Assembly: GCA_016742275.1 (NCBI GenBank)
Contig: JACVCD010000002.1
Span: forward strand, 62,001-126,000
Source: Gemmatimonadaceae bacterium
GTDB lineage: Bacteria > Gemmatimonadota > Gemmatimonadetes > Gemmatimonadales > Gemmatimonadaceae
Length of the DNA: 64,000 nucleotides
Reading direction: 5' to 3'
The number at the start of each line of letters is the position of its first letter. Position 1 is the stretch's first letter. The notes beneath the pieces were generated by a model. That model was not told the origin of the DNA. It did no database searches and saw only the letters and a program-made list of their open reading frames with translations. Below are positions 45,343 through 53,662 of this stretch, in pieces. Both the position numbers and the translations under genes were made by a program.

Positions 45343-46156
45343 GGTGCGCCTGATCGACGAACCCGCAGTGGCTGGCGACCATGGACACTGTGGGGGCGTC
45401 GGTCCCGGAGTATCGCAGCAATGCACCGGCCTGTGCCAAGCGCATGCGACGATGCAGCGTGCCGGGACTCATACCGAGGTGCGTGCGAAACGCACGCGCC
45501 AGGTATACGGGATGCACATCGGCTATGTCGGCGAGGTGCTGCACATCGTAGGCGGTGACCGGGGAGTCGAGCATGCAGGTCAACACACGATCCAGCCAGG
45601 GCGGTGCATGTCGTGATTGCGTGTCTGTCGGCGCGCTCACCATGCTCACCAACTCCCAGATCGCAGCGTCGGCGGCAAAGCGGTGTCCGGCGGATCGAGT
45701 ACGCGTGATGCGTGCGAGCTGCTCAGCAAGCGCAATGGCCAGCGGATGATGCAGCATGCGCGCATGATCTTCCTGAAGGCCGAGCATACCGTGTGCCTTC
45801 ACGAATGACGGCGGCAGCGACACACTCATGAAATCGCCGAGGTGGCGATCCGGGTGTGATACGAAAGCATCGGCGTGTGTGGTGCCCGGCGGATTGTAGA
45901 TCAGCTGCGGGCCGGTCGAGCGCTGATCGAGAGCCGTTGTGGTGTAGTGGCCGGAAAGCACGAGCACAAAATGGGCGTCCTCGTGCTGATGTCGTGGGAT
46001 GTGGCGGTTCGGGTCGGCCGCGCGGACGCCCACGAGTACATCACCAACGGTGATCTCATGGGCATCCACACCATAGAAAGCACCGGCGGGACGATGGACA
46101 GACTGAGGTACGCTCACGAGGGGTTGTACGCGTTGGTGCTCGTACGGGTTTCGCAT
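45251..46156 (-). CDS. AraC family transcriptional regulator
   Basis: 301 aa from ATG 46156; a start at 46222 would overlap the divergent gene. The N-terminal half is a cupin-like sensor (HIPRHQHEDAHFVLVLSGHY, GTTHADAF). The C-terminal 100 residues are the double helix-turn-helix AraC domain: VQHLADIADVHPVYLARAFR, TLHRRMRLAQAGALL, SMVASHCGFVDQAHLTRTMR and WGMTPARYR. It is divergent from a beta-lactamase-family gene, its likely target. Its stop lies 92 bases inside metB. Confidence 0.9.
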   Translation of the reverse strand: MRNPYEHQRVQPLVSVPQSVHRPAGAFYGVDAHEITVGDVLVGVRAADPNRHIPRHQHEDAHFVLVLSGHYTTTALDQRSTGPQLIYNPPGTTHADAFVSHPDRHLGDFMSVSLPPSFVKAHGMLGLQEDHARMLHHPLAIALAEQLARITRTRSAGHRFAADAAIWELVSMVSAPTDTQSRHAPPWLDRVLTCMLDSPVTAYDVQHLADIADVHPVYLARAFRTHLGMSPGTLHRRMRLAQAGALLRYSGTDAPTVSMVASHCGFVDQAHLTRTMRALWGMTPARYRESAAQKTPARRPQ

Positions 46157-46210
46157 CAGCAGGTTGCCCGCGTACAAGACAGGCGCGCGGTCTGTGCGCA
46201 ACTTGCATAC

Positions 46211-47932
46211 ATGTTTCAACATCTCACCACACGTTCTCGCCGCCTAAGTGGCGTTGTTCTGCTGTCGCTGGCAGGCCTCACGACGCCGCTTTTTGCGCAA
46301 TCCGTTGTTTCAAAAGGGTTCGACGGTGTCTGGGGTGGTGTGCTCGAGTTGCCGCCCACTGTTTCTGGTCACATCGAGGTGCAGCACGCCGGTGGGCGCT
46401 GGACACTGCGTATTCCCAATTCGGCGCCGGTCAATGCAGCGGCCACTTACGACACTGTTCGCCTCATCCTCCCCAACAATCGCGGCGAACTCCGTCTCGA
46501 ACAGATCGCGAAGGCCGGCAATAGCGCGGCGCCTCGCGCCTTCTGGATTCAGCCGCCCGGCATGGGGTCCTCATACGCGACACCCGTGCTGTTGACTCGC
46601 ACGGGCACCGGTAGGTGGCGTGGCATTTTGCGTCCGTTGCCCAACAGTTTCTCGCTGTACCTCGCCATGCGTCCCGGTGCCGGTGACACCGTGTGGGGCA
46701 CCTTCCGAAATCCAGAGAGCAATTTCGGCGGTGGGCGCCGACTGCGTGTGGCAGCAGAACCCAATCGCCTGGTGTTGTTCGATTCGTCGAGCGGACGTCA
46801 ACGATTCGCGCAGTCATGGAACGCCACCGAACGCACAATCGGATTTGATTTCGGAGCACCACTCACGCTGCGCGAAGTGTCACTTCGCACAACGCGTGGT
46901 CTGGTGCCGCGACTTCCCACAGAGCCAACCACCTACCAAACGCCGCGCGTCCGTCAGGACGGATGGCCGGTGCGGTCAGCGGTGGCGGCTGGTGCCAATC
47001 GTGCCGCACTCGATGCATTGGTGCGCGAATGGAGTTCGTACGATCTGCATGGTGGGAAACAGCCGCGAGTACACGCGGTGCTGGCGGTACAGAATGGCAC
47101 GCTGCTCATGGAGGAATACTTCCGCGACTGGAACGCCGATCGATTGCATGATCTGCGATCAGCTTCGAAAACACTGACCGGCATTCTGTTCGGCACGCTC
47201 ATGCAGCAACAGCCAAAGCACACAGTCAGCGACACCGTGTTGCCCAGCGGCGTGACCGTGGCGCACCTGCTCACTCACACATCGGGCCTCGATTGCAATG
47301 ACGAGGACAGCAAGTCGACCGGCAACGAAGACCGCATGCAGGAGCAGCAGGAACAACCCGATTGGTACGCATACGCACGGGCGCTGTCACAACGGTATGC
47401 GCCCGGTACGCACTACGCCTACTGCTCGGCGGGCATCAATCTGGCGGGCGAGCACATCATGCGAAGCAGCGGGCAATGGCTGCCTGCATACTTTGACCGA
47501 TCGCTCGCCGCACCACTTGGCATCACGCACTACGCCTGGAATCTCATGCCGACCGGACAGGGATACGCCGGCGGTGGTGTGCGCCTGCGTGCGCGCGATC
47601 TGCTCAAATTCGGTCAGCTCTGGTTGAACGACGGCGTATGGCAGGGCAAGCGACTGGTGCCGTCACACTACGTCGCGGCAAGTGTGCAGCGTCAGCAACC
47701 CGATACCGCAGGTGCCGACGATGGATACACGTGGCACAGAAACACACTGCGCGTGAATGGCCGGACACTCGAGACCTATGAGGCCGGTGGAAACGGTGGA
47801 CAACTTCTCGTTGTGGTTCCGGCTATTCGAGTTGTGGTTGTGGTATTCGCGGAACACTACGGCGAGGGTCCACGGTGGCTGCGGCTACGCAACGAAGTAG
47901 TCGTCCCGGTGCTCGAGGCCCTACGGCTATGA
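46211..47932 (+). CDS. Serine hydrolase, beta-lactamase family (class C/PBP-like), secreted
   Basis: 573 aa from ATG 46211; the frame to 45875 is antisense to the AraC gene. Signal peptide: LSGVVLLSLAGLTTPLFAQS. An N-terminal beta-rich region of about 210 residues precedes the catalytic domain, which has SxxK in SASKTLTGILF, a YxN-like YCSAGINLAG and a third-box GGNGGQLLVVVP. Such enzymes include esterases, D-aminopeptidases and PBP4-like hydrolases; true beta-lactamase activity is not implied. YCS in place of YSN is a variant. It is divergent from the AraC regulator across 54 bases. Confidence 0.87.
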   Translation: MFQHLTTRSRRLSGVVLLSLAGLTTPLFAQSVVSKGFDGVWGGVLELPPTVSGHIEVQHAGGRWTLRIPNSAPVNAAATYDTVRLILPNNRGELRLEQIAKAGNSAAPRAFWIQPPGMGSSYATPVLLTRTGTGRWRGILRPLPNSFSLYLAMRPGAGDTVWGTFRNPESNFGGGRRLRVAAEPNRLVLFDSSSGRQRFAQSWNATERTIGFDFGAPLTLREVSLRTTRGLVPRLPTEPTTYQTPRVRQDGWPVRSAVAAGANRAALDALVREWSSYDLHGGKQPRVHAVLAVQNGTLLMEEYFRDWNADRLHDLRSASKTLTGILFGTLMQQQPKHTVSDTVLPSGVTVAHLLTHTSGLDCNDEDSKSTGNEDRMQEQQEQPDWYAYARALSQRYAPGTHYAYCSAGINLAGEHIMRSSGQWLPAYFDRSLAAPLGITHYAWNLMPTGQGYAGGGVRLRARDLLKFGQLWLNDGVWQGKRLVPSHYVAASVQRQQPDTAGADDGYTWHRNTLRVNGRTLETYEAGGNGGQLLVVVPAIRVVVVVFAEHYGEGPRWLRLRNEVVVPVLEALRL

Positions 47933-47963
47933 GGTTTGGGAGTATGAGAGTGTCAGAGTATGT

Positions 47964-48104
47964 GATGGAAATAGACATTGAGAGGGTCAGCAACTCAGGA
48001 CGCGAGGATTCAGAAGCTCGGCGGAAAGGACCGCAGTTCTTTCGGCATGAACCTCCGACCACTCGACTCCTGCGTTGCTGACCCTCTCAATGTCTATTTC
48101 CATC
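47964..48104. repeat. Perfect 31-bp inverted repeat with 79-base loop
   Basis: Left arm 47964-47994 and right arm 48074-48104 are exact reverse complements (GATGGAAATAGACATTGAGA and onward). The loop has no open frame of note. It fills the gap between the convergent hydrolase and fhs genes. The architecture resembles the GAGGAT palindromes, but the arm sequence is different. Confidence 0.92.
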
Positions 48105-48149
48105 CGGCACTCTCACCCTCTCAACTCAGAGATCAGAACTCTCAGCAGT

Positions 48150-49847
48150 TCAACTGAGCCCTTCAATCGTCCCGTCCGCACGAAGCCTCATGCCCTCGGC
48201 CGCAGGAATCTTGGCGAGCCCCGGCATCGTCATGATGTCGCCGCACTTGGCGACAACGAATCCTGCCCCCGCCGATCCGTACACCTCGTTCACTGTGATG
48301 CGGAATCCTGTCGGCACATTGAGCTTGGTCGCATCATCGGTGAGCGAGTACTGCGTCTTGGCCATGCACACGGGTGTATTGCCCATGCCGTTGGCCTCGA
48401 GCCAGTCGATGCTCTTCTCGGCACTCGGTGCAAAGTCCACGCCATCAGCGCCGTATACACGCTGCGCGACGGTGCGCACCTTTTCACGAATGGGGAGCGC
48501 GGTGTCGTAGAGTGGTGCAAAGTGTGCGGTCTTGGCGTCGAGCACCGTAAGCACTTCGCGTGCGAGCTGTTCGCCGCCTGCGCCGCCCTCGGCCCATACA
48601 TCGCATAGGGCGACGGGTACACCGAGACTCTCCACGTACTCACGCACCATTGTGAGTTCGGCGTCGGTATCACTCAGTCGACGATTGATGGCCACCACCA
48701 CCGGCACGCCGAACTGCTGCACATTGCGCACGTGATGGGCAACGTGTGGCAGACCGCGCTCGAGTGCTGCGACATTCTCTTCACCAAGCAGAGGCTTGGG
48801 CACGCCACCCTGCATCTTGAGTGAACGCACGGTGGCCACGAGTACCGCCGCTTCGGGATTGAGACCACCAAAGCGGCACTTGATGTCGAAGAATTTTTCC
48901 GCGCCGAGGTCACTGCCGAATCCGGCCTCGGTTACGACGATATCGCCAAGCGCGAGACCGGCACGTGTGGCCACCAGTGAGTTACAGCCGTGTGCGATGT
49001 TGCCGAATGGGCCGCAGTGCAGAATGGCTGGTCCACCCTCGAGTGTCTGCACGAGATTGGGGCGCAGCGCGTCCTTGAGCAGCAGTGACATCGCGCCCGT
49101 GCCCTTGAGATCGCGCGCGCGCACCGGAGTTTTTTCCTTGCCACTCGTGGTGCCCACGATGATCTCGCCGAGTCGTCGTTCGAGATCCTCACGATCACTG
49201 GCGAGTGCCACGATGGCCATGATCTCGCTGGCCGGAATGATCACCCATCGTTCTTCACGCATCGTACCATTGCCCGCACCGACTCCGATGATGGCGCTAC
49301 GCAATGCGCGATCATTCATGTCGATGGTACGCGGCCACGTGATGGTCTTGGGGTTCAATCCCAGTGCATTACCGTGATAGAACGAGTTGTCGAGCAATGC
49401 TGCCAGCAACGCGTGTGCACTGGATATGGCGTGGAAATCACCGGTGAAATGCAGATTGATATCGTCCATTGGCAGCACCTGCGAATAGCCACCACCCGCT
49501 GCGCCGCCCTTCACGCCAAACACAGGACCCAGACTGGGTTCACGCATGCAGAGCACGGCCTTGTGTCCCAGTCGGCGGAACGCCTGTGACAGTCCTACAC
49601 TGACTGTGCTTTTTCCTTCACCTGCTGGTGTGGGGTTGATGGCGGTGACCAGCACCAGACGGCCTTTGGCCGGTTGTGATGCCAACTCTAGTGGCAACTT
49701 GGCTTTGTGTTTGCCATAGAGATCGATGTCATCTTCACCCAATCCCAATTCCGCAGCCACGTCACGGATGTGTCGCATTGTGGCTTGCTGGGCAATCTCG
49801 ATATCGGAAGGAACGACTTTAGGCGCGACCTTGTTGGGAACCGTCAT
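48150..49847 (-). CDS. fhs: Formate-tetrahydrofolate ligase
   Basis: 565 aa. The enzyme activates formate to 10-formyl-THF using ATP. Motifs: LVTAINPTPAGEGKSTVSVG (ATP-binding loop), REPSLGPVFGVKGGAAGGG, FTGDFHAISSAHALLAALLD, and near the end GFVVAKCGDIMTMPGL. Length and layout are those of the bacterial enzyme. It feeds one-carbon units to purine, Met and fMet synthesis. Transcribed alone, convergent to the hydrolase. Confidence 0.97.
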   Translation of the reverse strand: MTVPNKVAPKVVPSDIEIAQQATMRHIRDVAAELGLGEDDIDLYGKHKAKLPLELASQPAKGRLVLVTAINPTPAGEGKSTVSVGLSQAFRRLGHKAVLCMREPSLGPVFGVKGGAAGGGYSQVLPMDDINLHFTGDFHAISSAHALLAALLDNSFYHGNALGLNPKTITWPRTIDMNDRALRSAIIGVGAGNGTMREERWVIIPASEIMAIVALASDREDLERRLGEIIVGTTSGKEKTPVRARDLKGTGAMSLLLKDALRPNLVQTLEGGPAILHCGPFGNIAHGCNSLVATRAGLALGDIVVTEAGFGSDLGAEKFFDIKCRFGGLNPEAAVLVATVRSLKMQGGVPKPLLGEENVAALERGLPHVAHHVRNVQQFGVPVVVAINRRLSDTDAELTMVREYVESLGVPVALCDVWAEGGAGGEQLAREVLTVLDAKTAHFAPLYDTALPIREKVRTVAQRVYGADGVDFAPSAEKSIDWLEANGMGNTPVCMAKTQYSLTDDATKLNVPTGFRITVNEVYGSAGAGFVVAKCGDIMTMPGLAKIPAAEGMRLRADGTIEGLS

Positions 49848-49973
49848 GGCGGGAGCAGGGGTCCGGGTGCAAGTTCAGGGGATGCGCTGTCTTCCCCTCG
49901 TCGAAACCGTTGCCGGTGATTGTGCTCCCATACCCGGCTTTGCACAACAGGTCCCCGCATTTCGGGAGCCATC

Positions 49974-50609
49974 ATGATCATTGCGCTGTTCGGCGCCTCC
50001 GGGCGCCTGGGACAGTGTGTCATCGAGTCGGCCACAGCGGCCGGCCACACTCTGCGGTTGCACTATCGCGCCAAGCCATCGGAGAATGTACCTGAGTTCA
50101 GCACGGTGGTTGTGGGGCGACTGGACGATCCCACGGCTGTACGCGAAGTGTTGCGTGGTGCAGATGCGGCCGTAGTCGTGCTTGGGCACAAGCCTGACGC
50201 GCGCGTACCTTACATTGCGGATGCGACGAAACTCGTCGTGAGTACCATGAAGACGCTTGGTCAGTCGCGTCTGCTCGTGGTGACCGGCGCCATGGTCGGC
50301 CACGAGAAGGGCCCGGTTGGCATTGGCATGCGTCTCCTCTCGATGGTTGTTCGTTCGCGTACGGCAGATGGCATGATGGAGGATCGCGACGAGCAGGAAC
50401 GTCGCGTGAAGGCCAGTCACCTCGACGGATGGACGGTGATCAAGCCGCCCCGTCTCTCCGACGGGCCGGTCGGTGATGTCGATGCCGGCGCCACACAAGG
50501 TGTCGGCTTGCGCAGCAGCGTGTCGCGCAAGGCACTCGCCAAGTTCATCGTGCAGGAACTCGAAGCACCGCAGTTTTCGCAGCAAGTCGTGTACGTCGCG
50601 GGGCGCTGA
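49974..50609 (+). CDS. NAD(P)-binding oxidoreductase (atypical SDR, BVR-B-like)
   Basis: 211 aa from ATG 49974 (MIIALFGASGRLGQCVIE). One Rossmann domain with the G-A-S-G-R-L-G nucleotide motif at the N-terminus; no YxxxK active site, as in atypical SDRs of the biliverdin-reductase-B/NmrA type. VVTGAMVGHEKGP and TVIKPPRLSDGP match the family. Reaction unknown. It opens a plus-strand series with cupin, SDR, ilvE and yaeQ genes. Confidence 0.82.
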   Translation: MIIALFGASGRLGQCVIESATAAGHTLRLHYRAKPSENVPEFSTVVVGRLDDPTAVREVLRGADAAVVVLGHKPDARVPYIADATKLVVSTMKTLGQSRLLVVTGAMVGHEKGPVGIGMRLLSMVVRSRTADGMMEDRDEQERRVKASHLDGWTVIKPPRLSDGPVGDVDAGATQGVGLRSSVSRKALAKFIVQELEAPQFSQQVVYVAGR

Positions 50610-50674
50610 ACACACAGCGCCGTCCGTCACTTCGGCACCCAGTACGGGACCCTCCCACAATCCGGTTTCCCACC

Positions 50675-51097
50675 ATGACCGACGTCCGCAAGATCACATG
50701 GGACGATATGGCCATCGAGGAGCTCACGCCCCAGATCGGCCGTCGTCTCATCTACACGCAGTCGCAGATGCTGGCGCATGTGTATCTCAAGAAGGGCGCC
50801 ATCGTGCCGGCGCACGATCACGTGAACGAACAGCTCACGTACGTCGTCAACGGTTGGCTGCGCTTCTGGATTGGCGAGCACGCGGACAATCCGGGCGACG
50901 TGTACACCGATGTGAAGTCGGGCGATGTGCTGGTGCTGCCCAGTCATGTGCGTCATCGCGCCGAAGCGATGGAAGACACACTCGACGTGGACATCTTCAA
51001 TCCGCCGCGTCAGGACTGGATCGATAAGGACGATTCGTATCTCCGCACCGGCATTCCGATGGGCAATGTGCCCGAAGGCTCCAACGGAGGACGCTGA
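50675..51097 (+). CDS. Cupin domain protein
   Basis: 140 aa, one cupin barrel. Metal-ligand-like residues are in IVPAHDHVNEQLTYVVNGWL (His, His, Glu) and VLPSHVRHRAEAMEDT (His). Gene order and coupling (its stop shares a base with the SDR start, TGATG) suggest that the two act together. The reaction is unknown; small cupins include isomerases, dioxygenases and binding proteins. Confidence 0.85.
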   Translation: MTDVRKITWDDMAIEELTPQIGRRLIYTQSQMLAHVYLKKGAIVPAHDHVNEQLTYVVNGWLRFWIGEHADNPGDVYTDVKSGDVLVLPSHVRHRAEAMEDTLDVDIFNPPRQDWIDKDDSYLRTGIPMGNVPEGSNGGR

Positions 51098-51885
51098 TGG
51101 ATCTCGCGATTCGTGGGCGCGTGGCGCTCGTGTGCGGAGCCAGTCGTGGCATTGCATACGCCACCGCCGAAGAGTTTGCGCGCGAAGGCTGTGATCTCTT
51201 CATCTGCTCGCGCGATGCCACATCACTCGACGCGGCACGCACCAAGCTCGAAGCGCTGGGCGCGCGCGTCGAACATGCAGTGGCCGATCTCGCCACGCCT
51301 GAAGGCATCGCGCATGTGGTGGAGCGCGTGAACGCCACCTACGGCAAGGTGGACATCCTTATCTGCAATACCGGCGGCCCGCCAACCGGTGCCACCATGG
51401 CGCACGATTGGGCGGCGTGGAGCAAGGCCAGCGAGTTGTTGCTGCGCAGTGTGGTCGAACTCACGCGGGCGTTTGTCCCCGGGATGCAGGAACGAAAGTG
51501 GGGACGGGTGGTGGCCATCACGTCACTGGCCGTGAAGCGTCCGCAACCAGCGCTTGTGCTCAGCAACTCGCTGCGCGCCGCTGTCACGGGCTATTTGCGG
51601 ACGCTGGCCAACGAAGTCGGCAAGGACGGCGTGACCGTCAATACGGTGTTGCCTGGTTTCACGGCCACCGAACGTCTCGATGACCTGGCCGCCGCGAACT
51701 CGGCCCGCACTGGTCAGGCACGTGACGCGATTTTCGCGGGATGGGAAGCGGAATCGCCGTTGAACCGCATTGGACGCCCTGACGAGTTGGCGGCCGTGAT
51801 AGCTTTCCTCTGTTCTGCACGTGCCGGGTTCATGACCGGTCAGCAGGTGCTCGTCGACGGCGGTGCCGTCAACGCCCTGATCTGA
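51097..51885 (+). CDS. SDR family protein lacking the canonical YxxxK
   Basis: 262 aa with the SDR nucleotide motif GASRGIAYATAEEFAREG and NTGGPPTGAT in place of NNAG. The catalytic Ser is in VAITSLAVK, but the aligned active-site stretch reads ALVLSNSLRAAV, without Tyr and Lys. The C-terminus PLNRIGRPDELAAVIAFLCS and GQQVLVDGG is standard. This variant is recurrent among SDRs carrying NTGGPP, so it is probably a distinct subfamily rather than a broken enzyme. It is coupled to the cupin gene. Confidence 0.88.
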   Translation: MDLAIRGRVALVCGASRGIAYATAEEFAREGCDLFICSRDATSLDAARTKLEALGARVEHAVADLATPEGIAHVVERVNATYGKVDILICNTGGPPTGATMAHDWAAWSKASELLLRSVVELTRAFVPGMQERKWGRVVAITSLAVKRPQPALVLSNSLRAAVTGYLRTLANEVGKDGVTVNTVLPGFTATERLDDLAAANSARTGQARDAIFAGWEAESPLNRIGRPDELAAVIAFLCSARAGFMTGQQVLVDGGAVNALI

Positions 51886-51945
51886 GTTCTATCTGATCGC
51901 ACTGAACACGCGCAGCTTTTTTCGTCACCATCAGCAGCAACTCTC

Positions 51946-52872
51946 ATGAGCCGCATCACCGAAACGCAGTGGATCTGGCGCGACGGCCATTTCATTCCCT
52001 GGGCCGATGCCACCGTGCATGTGTTGGCCCACTCCGTGCAGTTCGGTTCGTCGGCTTTCGAAGGCGTGCGTGCGTACAACACGCCAAAGGGACCGGCCAT
52101 TTTCCGTCTGCGTGAGCATCTCGAACGGCTGTACAATTCATGCAAGATCTATCGCATGGATATTCCGTTCACGATGGATCAGCTGGTCGAAGCGTCGCGT
52201 GAGTTGATCGTGCGCAACGGTCTCGATTCGTGCTATCTGCGTCCCATGGTCGTGCGTGGATACGGCACGGCTGGCATGGTGCCGATTGGTGCGCCCATCG
52301 AGGTGTATCTCCCCTGCTGGCCGTGGGGCGCGTACCTCGGCGACGAAGCACTCGAAGCCGGTGTGGATGCGTGCATCTCGACGTGGCATCGTGTGGAGCC
52401 CAACACGATTCCCGCGATGGCCAAGATTGCCGGCAACTATCTGAGCGGTCAGCTCATCAAGATGGAAGCGCTGGCCAACGGTTATGCCGAAGGCATCGCG
52501 CTCAGCCCGAGTGGCATGGTGAGCGAAGGTTCGGGTCAGAATGTGTTCATCGTGTCCAAGGGCACGATCATCACCACGCCGCTCGACGGCAGCATTCTGG
52601 GCGGCATCACGCGTGCCACGATCATGCAGCTCGCTGCCGATCTAGGTATCCCGGTGCGTGAACTGCACATCCCGCGCGAAATGCTGTACATGGCCGACGA
52701 AGTGTTCTTCACTGGTACGGCAGCCGAGCTCACGCCGGTGCGCAGTGTCGACAAGATCACGGTTGGTGCCGGCAAGGTCGGTCCCATCACGCGTCAGCTG
52801 CAGCAGCAGTACCTCGGCATCGCCAAGGGCACGATCGAAGACCGTCACGGCTGGCTGACGTACTGCCGTTGA
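51946..52872 (+). CDS. ilvE: Branched-chain amino acid aminotransferase
   Basis: 308 aa. PLP class IV fold: WRDGHFIPWADATVHVLAHS, FGSSAFEGVRAY, the catalytic Lys in NTIPAMAKIAGNYLSGQLIK, EGSGQNVFIV, TPLDGSILGGITRATIMQLA and EVFFTGTAAELTPVRSVD. It transfers the amino group in the last step of Leu, Ile and Val synthesis. Length and motifs fit the bacterial IlvE type. Confidence 0.95.
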   Translation: MSRITETQWIWRDGHFIPWADATVHVLAHSVQFGSSAFEGVRAYNTPKGPAIFRLREHLERLYNSCKIYRMDIPFTMDQLVEASRELIVRNGLDSCYLRPMVVRGYGTAGMVPIGAPIEVYLPCWPWGAYLGDEALEAGVDACISTWHRVEPNTIPAMAKIAGNYLSGQLIKMEALANGYAEGIALSPSGMVSEGSGQNVFIVSKGTIITTPLDGSILGGITRATIMQLAADLGIPVRELHIPREMLYMADEVFFTGTAAELTPVRSVDKITVGAGKVGPITRQLQQQYLGIAKGTIEDRHGWLTYCR

Positions 52873-52902
52873 TGTTTTACCCGCAGTCGACGCAGCGCTG
52901 AT

Positions 52903-53442
52903 ATGGCGCTGACGTCCACGATGTATGCGTTGCGAGTCGAGCTGGCACATGTCGACCGCAACGTGTACGCGTCGCTCGACTTCCGCATGGCGATGCATCC
53001 ATCGGAGTCCCCGGAGTATTTCGCGGCGCGATTGCTCGCCTATTGCCTCGAATACGATGAAGGCATCGTGTTCTCGAAAGGCGTGTCGGACCCCGACGAT
53101 CCCACACTCAGTGTGCGTGATCTGACTGGCACCATCACCACCTGGATTGAGATCGGTTCACCCGACGCCGCGCGTTTGCACAAAGCCAGCAAAGCCGCGC
53201 CGCGCGTGGTGGTGTTCAATCACAAGGAACCGACGCGCTGGCTGGAGCAGCTGGCGGGTGAGAGGATTCACCGAGCCGAGCGCCTCGAGGTGGTGGAGCT
53301 GGACCGTGATCTCGTGGCGGCGTTGGTGGAGCGGCTCGATCGGCGCATGACCATGGATTTGAGCGTGACGGATGGCTCGGTCTTCATCGGGGTTGGCGGG
53401 GAAACGCTGCAGGGCTCCCTGATTCCGCATCGTCTCGCGTAG
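52903..53442 (+). CDS. yaeQ: YaeQ family protein
   Basis: 179 aa, full length for the family: VELAHVDRNVYASLDFRMAM, ARLLAYCLEYDEGIVFSKGV, WIEIGSPDAARLHKASKAAP and VVFNHKEPTRW. The fold is a variant PD-(D/E)xK nuclease, though the family's role is unsettled. It follows ilvE by 30 bases. Confidence 0.9.
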   Translation: MALTSTMYALRVELAHVDRNVYASLDFRMAMHPSESPEYFAARLLAYCLEYDEGIVFSKGVSDPDDPTLSVRDLTGTITTWIEIGSPDAARLHKASKAAPRVVVFNHKEPTRWLEQLAGERIHRAERLEVVELDRDLVAALVERLDRRMTMDLSVTDGSVFIGVGGETLQGSLIPHRLA

Positions 53443-53455
53443 CCGCGTCGGATCG

Positions 53456-53645
53456 GAGGTGGCGGAGGATTTGAGCAACAGAAGGCACGAGGATTAAAGG
53501 ATCAGAGGATTTGAGAGCGGGCCTCGGGGGTACCCAGCCATACCGGGCACCCCCGAGGCCCGCCCCTCATATCCTCAGATCCTCCAATCCTCATGCCATC
53601 TGTTCCTCCGATCCTCATTGTCCCCATCTGTTCCTCAGATCCTCA
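53456..53645. repeat. GAGGAT-arm intergenic palindrome, copy E
   Basis: Arms GGAGGATTTGAGCAACAGAA and CATGCCATCTGTTCCTCC. Inner perfect 14-bp stem 53517-53530 with 53550-53563, the same stem sequence as copy B. The right arm is extended by a second CCATCTGTTCCTCAGATCCT word. It lies in front of the patatin gene. Confidence 0.9.
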
Positions 53646-53662
53646 CCACTTAGGTTTGGGGG

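Noticed and set aside
45875-46210. Extended N-terminus of the beta-lactamase-family hydrolase
   Set aside because: It is antisense to the AraC gene, while ATG 46211 gives a proper signal peptide.
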